Made by a program: the position numbers and the translations under genes. The notes beneath the pieces were generated by a model, which did no database searches, was not told the DNA's origin, and saw nothing but the letters and a program-made list of their open reading frames with translations. 64,000 nt of DNA from Pelomonas parva (GTDB taxonomy: Bacteria > Pseudomonadota > Gammaproteobacteria > Burkholderiales > Burkholderiaceae_C): NCBI RefSeq assembly GCF_043555835.1, contig NZ_JBIGHV010000001.1, positions 62,001 through 126,000 of the forward strand, read 5' to 3'. Below, piece by piece: positions 58,488 through 64,000 of the stretch. How positions within the stretch are numbered: the first letter of the stretch is position 1; the number at the start of each line of letters is the position of its first letter.

Positions 58488-59855
58488 TCAGGGCGCGCGG
58501 TAGGCGGCAAAGCCGCCGAGTGCGCGCATCTGCCGGGCCAGCAACACATAGCAAAGTGCCGAGCCGGCGGCGAGCACGCCGCTGGCGATGAAGGTGTGGC
58601 GGTAGTGGCTGCCGGTGGCGTCCAGCCAGGCGCCCATGCCAGGGGCGACGAGCATGTAGCCCAGCGCCGCCAGCAGGTTCATCGCCGAGAAGAACTGCGC
58701 GAAGCTGGCGCGCGGGAACAGGTACTGGCCCAGCGCGGCGGTGCCCGTCAGGTAGACGCCCGACACGACGCCGTGCAGCACGAAGGCGAAGCCGAACTGC
58801 TGCGCATCCTGCACCCACAGCCCAGCGACCAGCATGCACGCCGCGTAGACGGCAATGGCGCCGAGGCCGACGCGCAGCGGGTGCCAGCGGTCCGCCAGCC
58901 AGCCCACCGGCAGCGCCAGCACCAGCGAGAAGCCATAGCTGATGGCCAGCGCCTTGCCGTAGCCGTCCAGCCCCAGGCCCACCTGCTTGGCATAGAACAC
59001 ACCGAAGCTGTTGACCGGGCTCCCGCTGACGAGGCCCAGCATCATGGCGACGAACAGCAGCACGTAGAACCGATGGCTGAAGCACTCGCGCAGGTAGCGC
59101 CGCGTGCCGGCGACCCAGCCGCCCTCCTCCGCCGGCACAGGCTCGGGCGGCGGGTAGCTGCCCTCCTTCACGCGCCAGCACAGCAGCGCAAAGCACAGGC
59201 CGTAGATCAGCGCGATGCCGGTGAAGATGGCGGCGAACTGCTGCTCCGCATGGCCCAGCACATGCGAGCTGAAGCCGATGCCGGCCAGCAGGCTGGTGGC
59301 GCGGAACAGGCCGTAGAAGCGACCCACCAGCGGTTGCGGCACCACATCGTTGATGAGGCCGCCGAACACCGCGTTCGCCGTGACTGAGGCCACCTCGAAC
59401 ACGGTCCACATCAGCGTGAACCAGGCCAGCTGGCACAGGCGCGGCGACAGGCCGGCCAGCTCGCTCAGCCAGGCGCCGGCCACCGGCGTGGCGGCCATGC
59501 CCAGCAGACCGATGACGATGGGCGGCGTGGGCAGCAGCAGGTAGGGGATGCGCCGCCCGAGCCGGCCACGGTGGCGGTCCGACCGCACCGCGATGACCGG
59601 CCCCAGCAGCATGCCAAGCGCCGCCGGCAGCGAGCCGACGACCAGCGCGATGAAGAAGTCGCTGGCCTGCAGCTGCTTCAGCAACACCTGCGCCACCGGC
59701 ACGACCGCCCGCTCCTTCAGGCTCCAGGCAAAGTCGCCGAGCAGCAGCCAGGCGAACAGCACGGCCAGGCCGCCCACGCCATAGACGAGGCTGCCCTGCT
59801 GCCACTGGCGCGGCGCGTCGGGGAGATCCGCAGGTGTGGTCACCGCCGGCGTCAT
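58488..59855 (-). CDS. MFS sugar/oligosaccharide permease
   Basis: 455 residues with about twelve predicted membrane helices. The loop SDRHRGRLGRRIPYLLLPTPP between helices 2 and 3 is typical of glycoside-pentoside-hexuronide or related sugar symporters. Likely carries unsaturated uronic disaccharides into the cytoplasm for GH88 and GH35. Its start overlaps the regulator stop by four bases. Confidence 0.85.
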   Translation of the reverse strand: MTPAVTTPADLPDAPRQWQQGSLVYGVGGLAVLFAWLLLGDFAWSLKERAVVPVAQVLLKQLQASDFFIALVVGSLPAALGMLLGPVIAVRSDRHRGRLGRRIPYLLLPTPPIVIGLLGMAATPVAGAWLSELAGLSPRLCQLAWFTLMWTVFEVASVTANAVFGGLINDVVPQPLVGRFYGLFRATSLLAGIGFSSHVLGHAEQQFAAIFTGIALIYGLCFALLCWRVKEGSYPPPEPVPAEEGGWVAGTRRYLRECFSHRFYVLLFVAMMLGLVSGSPVNSFGVFYAKQVGLGLDGYGKALAISYGFSLVLALPVGWLADRWHPLRVGLGAIAVYAACMLVAGLWVQDAQQFGFAFVLHGVVSGVYLTGTAALGQYLFPRASFAQFFSAMNLLAALGYMLVAPGMGAWLDATGSHYRHTFIASGVLAAGSALCYVLLARQMRALGGFAAYRAP

Positions 59856-60934
59856 CCGCGCTTCTTCCCGCCCGCGCGCCTGGCCACCGGCGGCGCGGCC
59901 GTCGAGTCGCGCGTCACCAGATGGCTCTGCAGCTCGATGCGCATGCCGCGCTGCGTGCCGTTCTCGATGTGCTGCAGCAGCAGCCGAACGGCGCTCTCGC
60001 CGAGTTGGTCGTAGTCCTGCCGCACCGTCGTCAGCGCCGGGTGGCTGTGGGCGGCGGCGGGGATGTCGTCGAAGCCGGCAATCGACAGCTGGCCCGGCAC
60101 CTCCACGCCGGCCGCCCGCGCCGCGTCCAGCACGCCCAGCGCCATCAGGTCGCTGGCGCAGAAGATCGCGGTCGGCGGCTCGGCCAGGCCGAGCAAGACC
60201 TGGCCCTGCTCGAAGCCCGAGCGCTGCCCGAAGTCGCCCTGCGCGATCAGCGCCGGGTCGGCCTGCAGGCCGGCCGCGGCCAGCGCGGCGAGGTAGCCGC
60301 GTTCACGCTCCGGGCTCTGGCCCGAGTGCGACGTGCCGCGCATGAAGCCGATGCGGCGATGCCCCAGCCCCAGCAGGTGCTGGGTCACCGCGTAGGCGCC
60401 CTCGTAGTTGTCGGCGCGCACGACCGGCAGCGGCGTCGGCGCGCGCCAGTAGTTCACCAGCACCACCGGCAGCTTGGCGCGCTGGAACTGCTCCAGCTGT
60501 TCGGCCTGCTTGCCCGGCAGGATGAGCAGCAGCCCGTCGCACAGGCTGGACATCAGCGGCACGATCTCGGGCCGGGCGCTGTCGCCATCGGGCGTGGCGA
60601 TGTCGTAGAGCAGCAGGTCCAGCCCGGCCTGCTTCACGACCCGACTGATGGCATTGATGATGGCCGCGATGACGGGTGACTGGAAGTCCGTCACCAGCAG
60701 GCCCAGCACGCGCGTGCGGCCGCCCTTCATCGCCTTGGCGCCCACGTTGGCCACATAGCCCATCGACTGCGCGATCTGGTGGATCTTGGCCCGCGTGGCC
60801 TCGGCCACATAGCCCTTGCCGCTGAGTGCGCGCGAGACCGTCATCACCGACACACCCGCCGCTGCAGCGATGTCGGTGACCGTCACGCGGCCCGTGCCGC
60901 TGCCGGTGGCTTCATCGTCGGGTGGCTTGAGCAT
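59852..60934 (-). CDS. LacI-family transcriptional regulator of the PL8 locus
   Basis: 360 residues with an N-terminal helix-turn-helix (VTVTDIAAAAGVSVMTVSRALSGKGYV, about 17-43) and a periplasmic-binding-protein-like ligand domain. Start ATG 60934 is preferred; ATG 60952 and 60988 are in frame but would run into the operator. Cotranscribed with the MFS gene and divergent from a PL8 lyase. Two matching GTTAACGT sites flank its unit, so it likely represses both operons until a lyase-derived sugar binds. Confidence 0.9.
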   Translation of the reverse strand: MLKPPDDEATGSGTGRVTVTDIAAAAGVSVMTVSRALSGKGYVAEATRAKIHQIAQSMGYVANVGAKAMKGGRTRVLGLLVTDFQSPVIAAIINAISRVVKQAGLDLLLYDIATPDGDSARPEIVPLMSSLCDGLLLILPGKQAEQLEQFQRAKLPVVLVNYWRAPTPLPVVRADNYEGAYAVTQHLLGLGHRRIGFMRGTSHSGQSPERERGYLAALAAAGLQADPALIAQGDFGQRSGFEQGQVLLGLAEPPTAIFCASDLMALGVLDAARAAGVEVPGQLSIAGFDDIPAAAHSHPALTTVRQDYDQLGESAVRLLLQHIENGTQRGMRIELQSHLVTRDSTAAPPVARRAGGKKRG

Positions 60935-60959
60935 GCCTGTTATACCTGTCATTTTATGT

Positions 60960-60971
60960 GTTAACGTTAGC
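60960..60971. promoter_or_regulatory. LacI-type operator between lacI and the PL8 lyase
   Basis: GTTAACGTTAGC, sharing GTTAACGT with 58424-58435. It lies 26 bases upstream of the regulator start and in the 5' region of the divergent lyase. Confidence 0.65.
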
Positions 60972-61042
60972 TCATTGTGAACGACCAACGGCGCCGTGAC
61001 AAGCCGTCCGGCACCCGGGTTTACGACAGGATCGACGCCGTG

Positions 61043-63352
61043 ATGAGAGTTCTGCTGCTGTTGCTGTGCTGGCCCTGCCTGGCCTGGGCTGCCCCTGCCG
61101 AGGACGCCATGCTGGCCCGTGCCAGCGCGCTGCTGCTCGCGGCGCCGGCGCAGCTGGCCGACGCCGACGTGGCCGCCGAGATCCGCCGCCAGCAGGCTTT
61201 GGCCCGTGAGCTGTGGCAGACGCTCGACACGCGCGCCGTCCGCCGCGAGCTGTGGGCGGACCTAGCCGCCAAGCCGCGCAGCGAGGCCAACTCGCTGAGC
61301 TTCAAGCGCCTGCGCACGCTGGCCCTGGCGCACGCGCAACCGGGCTCCGCGCTGCACGGCCACGCCGAGCTGGCCGAAGCGCTGCGCCGCAGCCTCGACT
61401 GGCTCGTCGAACACCACTACCGTCCCGACACGCCCTACAGCGGCAACTGGTGGGACTGGGAGATCGGCTCACCACAGTCGCTGCTGGACTGCCTGCTGCT
61501 GTTGCATGACGAACTGGGTGCCGAGCGCCGAGCGCGCTACCTCGCGTCCATCACCCGCTGGGTGCCCGATGCCACGCGGCGCCTCAACGGCTCGACGGCC
61601 GAGGAGACCGGCGCCAACCGCGTCGACAAGGCCTTGATCGTCGTGCTGAGCGGCGCGCTCGAAGGCGACGCGAGGAAGGTCGCCGCCGGCCGTGCGGCGC
61701 TGGACGCCGTCTTCCCCTACGTCACCCACGGCGACGGCTTCCACAGCGACGGCTCCTTCATCCAGCACGACTTCGTGCCCTACACCGGCAGCTACGGCAC
61801 CGTGCTGCTCGCCGCGCTGGCCCGCCTTACCGTCGTGCTGGGCGATGGCGCGCTGACCGACGCACAACGCGCGACCCTCGCTGCATGGGCCGACGACGCC
61901 TTCCTGCCGGTGCTCGTGCGCGGCGCCGTGCTCGACAGCGTGCGCGGCCGCGCCATCTCCCGCCCCGCCGAGGAGGGGCGCGCCGGCCGCACGCTACTGC
62001 GCGACCTGCTGCGCTTGAGTGCGCAGATGCCACCTGGGCTGCGCGCCCGGCTCAAGTTCCATCTGCTCCACGACAAGCGCCAGCCGGACTACTACCGGGG
62101 TCTGGACGCCCCCTCTATCGCCGAGCTGAAAGCCCTCGCGGCCGACGCCACGACAGCGCAGCAGCCAGCGCCCGACACCAAGGTCTTTGCCGCCATGGAC
62201 CGTGCCGTCCACCACCGGCCCGGTTTCGCGTGGGCGCTGTCGCTGTTCTCGCCTCGCATCGCCGCCTTCGAGTACGGCAACGGCGAGAACCCGCGTGGCT
62301 GGCTGACCGGCGCCGGCATGACGACGCTGCTGCTGCCCGGCGACGACGCGCAGTTCGCCGACGGCTACTGGGCCACCGTCGACATGGCCCGCCTGCCCGG
62401 CGTGACGACGAGCGGCCACCTGCCAGCCGAACCGCCGCGCGACTTCTCCATGGTCCCCAACCCCGAGCCCTGGGTCGGCGGCGCCGCGCTGCCCGGCGGC
62501 AGCGGCGTGGCGGGCATGGCCTTCAACCTGCGCAACCTGGGCCAGGGTGAGCTGAGCGGCCGCAAGTCCTGGTTCATGTTCGGCGACCGCATGCTGGCGC
62601 TGGGCTCGGACATTCGCGGCGAGGGCGCGGTGGAAACCATCGTCGATCAGCGCAAGCTGCCTCAGCCCGACGCTGTGCTGCATGTCGATGGCCAGGCGCC
62701 GACCACCCACCGCGCCAGCCGGCCCGCGCGCACCGCCCAGCTCGCCGGCGTCGGCTACCACTTCCCCACGCTGCTGCAGCCGCAGTTGCTGAACATCAGC
62801 CGCGAATGGCGCGAAGGCAGCTGGCGCGCCATCAACCCCGCGGGCTCGCCCGCCCCGCTGCGCCGCGCCTACGCCAGCCTCGCGCTGCAGCATGGCCACC
62901 GGCCGGACGGCGCGAGCTATGCCTACACGACGTTGCCCGGCATCAGCGCCGACGCACTGGCCCGTTATGCCGACGCGCCGCCGCTGCGCATCCTCGCGCT
63001 GGACGCGCAAGCCCACGCGGCGGCCGATGCCGACACCGGCATGGCCGCAGCCACCTTCTGGGGCGACGAGCAACACACCGTGGTTCGCGATGGCCAGCCC
63101 TGGATGGTCGCGAGCGGCGCTTGCGCCGTGGTGCTACACAACAGGTCCGACGGCAGCTTGCAACTGGCCGTCTCCGCGCCGACCCAGCCGGAGCGCGGCT
63201 CACTGATGCTGGAGCTGCATACCGCCGTGTCGCCGCATGTCGCCCACGATCCGGCCATCCACGTGCTGTCGACTTCGCCCACGCTGCGCCTGCGCATCGC
63301 CCTCGAAGGGCTGCGCGGCCGCTCGGTCCAGCTGCTCGCGCGCAAGCCCTGA
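61043..63352 (+). CDS. PL8 polysaccharide lyase, second copy without binding domain
   Basis: 769 residues. ATG 61043 gives a clean signal peptide (MRVLLLLLCWPCLAWA); an in-frame GTG at 60977 would add 22 charged residues before it. Catalytic set: NWWDWEIG (135-142), Asn192 (TGANR), His242 and Tyr251 (IQHDFVPYTGSYG), all intact. It is alignable with the other PL8 but clearly diverged, and it lacks the DNRLRE-type C-terminal domain, so it may act on shorter or soluble substrate. It is transcribed away from the lacI gene. Confidence 0.9.
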   Translation: MRVLLLLLCWPCLAWAAPAEDAMLARASALLLAAPAQLADADVAAEIRRQQALARELWQTLDTRAVRRELWADLAAKPRSEANSLSFKRLRTLALAHAQPGSALHGHAELAEALRRSLDWLVEHHYRPDTPYSGNWWDWEIGSPQSLLDCLLLLHDELGAERRARYLASITRWVPDATRRLNGSTAEETGANRVDKALIVVLSGALEGDARKVAAGRAALDAVFPYVTHGDGFHSDGSFIQHDFVPYTGSYGTVLLAALARLTVVLGDGALTDAQRATLAAWADDAFLPVLVRGAVLDSVRGRAISRPAEEGRAGRTLLRDLLRLSAQMPPGLRARLKFHLLHDKRQPDYYRGLDAPSIAELKALAADATTAQQPAPDTKVFAAMDRAVHHRPGFAWALSLFSPRIAAFEYGNGENPRGWLTGAGMTTLLLPGDDAQFADGYWATVDMARLPGVTTSGHLPAEPPRDFSMVPNPEPWVGGAALPGGSGVAGMAFNLRNLGQGELSGRKSWFMFGDRMLALGSDIRGEGAVETIVDQRKLPQPDAVLHVDGQAPTTHRASRPARTAQLAGVGYHFPTLLQPQLLNISREWREGSWRAINPAGSPAPLRRAYASLALQHGHRPDGASYAYTTLPGISADALARYADAPPLRILALDAQAHAAADADTGMAAATFWGDEQHTVVRDGQPWMVASGACAVVLHNRSDGSLQLAVSAPTQPERGSLMLELHTAVSPHVAHDPAIHVLSTSPTLRLRIALEGLRGRSVQLLARKP

Positions 63353-63484
63353 CCCCACATGACTTTCGCCAAGCCCGCGTTCGCGAGGGACGATCGCCAC
63401 GTTAAGCGGACACTTAGGTGGCGACTGCTACGCTAACGGCTACATCCGTAGGCGGGGCGCAGACCCCGGCACCCTGGGAGGGAC

Positions 63485-64000
63485 ATGAAAGCATTCCTGA
63501 AGCGTTGGCGCGTGCGCCTGATTGTCATCGCCGTGATCGCGGCCGGTGTCGCCTGGTGGGCCACTCGCAAGCCGCCGCCGCCGCCGCCGCCACCCACCGG
63601 CGTCGTCGCGCTGGCCGACATCACGCAGGCCGTGCAGGCCGCCGGCGTGCTGCAGGCCAAGACCAAGGTCGACGTGGGCGCCCAGGTCAGCGGCCAGATC
63701 CAGACGCTGCATGTGCAGCTCGGCCAGCAGGTCAAGAAGGGCGAGCTGCTCGTCAGCCTGGACCCGGAGCTGGCGCGCAGCGACGTCGCCCAGGCCGAGG
63801 CCGCGCTGGCCCAGGCGCGCGCGCAGCTGGACAGCAGCAAGGTCGACGCCGAGGCCTCGCGCCGCGAGGTCGCGCGCCAGCGTCGCATGCTCGCCGGCCA
63901 GGCCACCGCGGCCATCGAGGCAGAGCGGGCCGAGACCGACCTCGCCAAGATCGAGGCCGCTCTGCGCGGCCAGGCCGCCACCGTCGCGCGCTTCGAGGCC
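63485..64000 (+). CDS. MacA/HlyD-type periplasmic adaptor, N-terminal part (cut by window edge)
   Basis: The first 172 codons are present. A short cytoplasmic start, one membrane segment (about 11-27), an eight-proline run, then a lipoyl/barrel-sandwich half (GVLQAKTKVDVGAQVSGQI, VKKGELLVSLDPELA) and the beginning of an alpha-helical hairpin. This is the layout of MacA-like membrane fusion proteins of ABC-type tripartite exporters. AGGGA lies just before the ATG. It appears unrelated to the lyase locus. Confidence 0.85.
   Translation, partial: MKAFLKRWRVRLIVIAVIAAGVAWWATRKPPPPPPPPTGVVALADITQAVQAAGVLQAKTKVDVGAQVSGQIQTLHVQLGQQVKKGELLVSLDPELARSDVAQAEAALAQARAQLDSSKVDAEASRREVARQRRMLAGQATAAIEAERAETDLAKIEAALRGQAATVARFEA

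Overview
The window is a GC-rich, gene-dense chromosomal segment with proteobacterial gene architecture. Gene families and composition suggest a betaproteobacterium of the Burkholderiales, close to Roseateles, Mitsuaria, Pelomonas or Rubrivivax. Supporting traits are PEP-CTERM proteins, a glucokinase-RpiR fusion, large TonB-dependent receptors and many four-base start/stop overlaps. Genus level is inference. No rRNA, tRNA or CRISPR array was seen. Both ends cut a gene: a pullulanase-like gene on the left and a MacA/HlyD-type adaptor on the right.

Region 1 (1-26.5 kb) is a complete alpha-glucan system. It has a pullulanase start, three tandem exported GH13 enzymes (371-5444), a small vapBC module, and the glycogen/maltodextrin operon glgP-glgB-glgX-malQ (minus strand). 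Diverging from it is malK-malE-malF-malG, followed by two more exported GH13 enzymes and an aldo/keto reductase. Two tandem solute-binding-protein paralogues close the region.

Region 2 (26.5-37.2 kb) is mostly signalling: a RIO-type kinase, an MHYT/PAS hybrid histidine kinase overlapping an HD-GYP response regulator, an ECF sigma factor with a membrane anti-sigma candidate, a 265-bp MITE-like palindromic element, two PEP-CTERM proteins and a LuxR-type regulator.

Region 3 (37.2-49.6 kb) returns to alpha-glucans. A minus-strand operon runs from a TonB-dependent receptor through a DUF6445 protein, two flavin-dependent halogenases and a Tat-exported GH13 enzyme to an RmlD-like reductase. Upstream lie two divergent glucokinases, one fused to an RpiR regulator.

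Region 4 (49.6-63.4 kb) is a separate uronic-acid polysaccharide locus. It contains two PL8 lyases, a TonB-dependent receptor, GH88, GH35, an MFS permease and a LacI regulator with two matching operator candidates.

The most notable signal is a short dyad, TGTAG-N5-CTACA or close variants, in every alpha-glucan promoter region (281, 358, 14702, 14792, 14812, 46007, 46159, 47458, 47582). Its layout matches operators known for HexR, an RpiR-family regulator. The glucokinase-RpiR fusion at 47671 is therefore a good candidate for the regulator of the whole alpha-glucan regulon. Second most notable is the pairing of tandem halogenases with a DUF6445 protein that carries an HxD...H...R pattern like 2-oxoglutarate oxygenases, inside a sugar-uptake operon.
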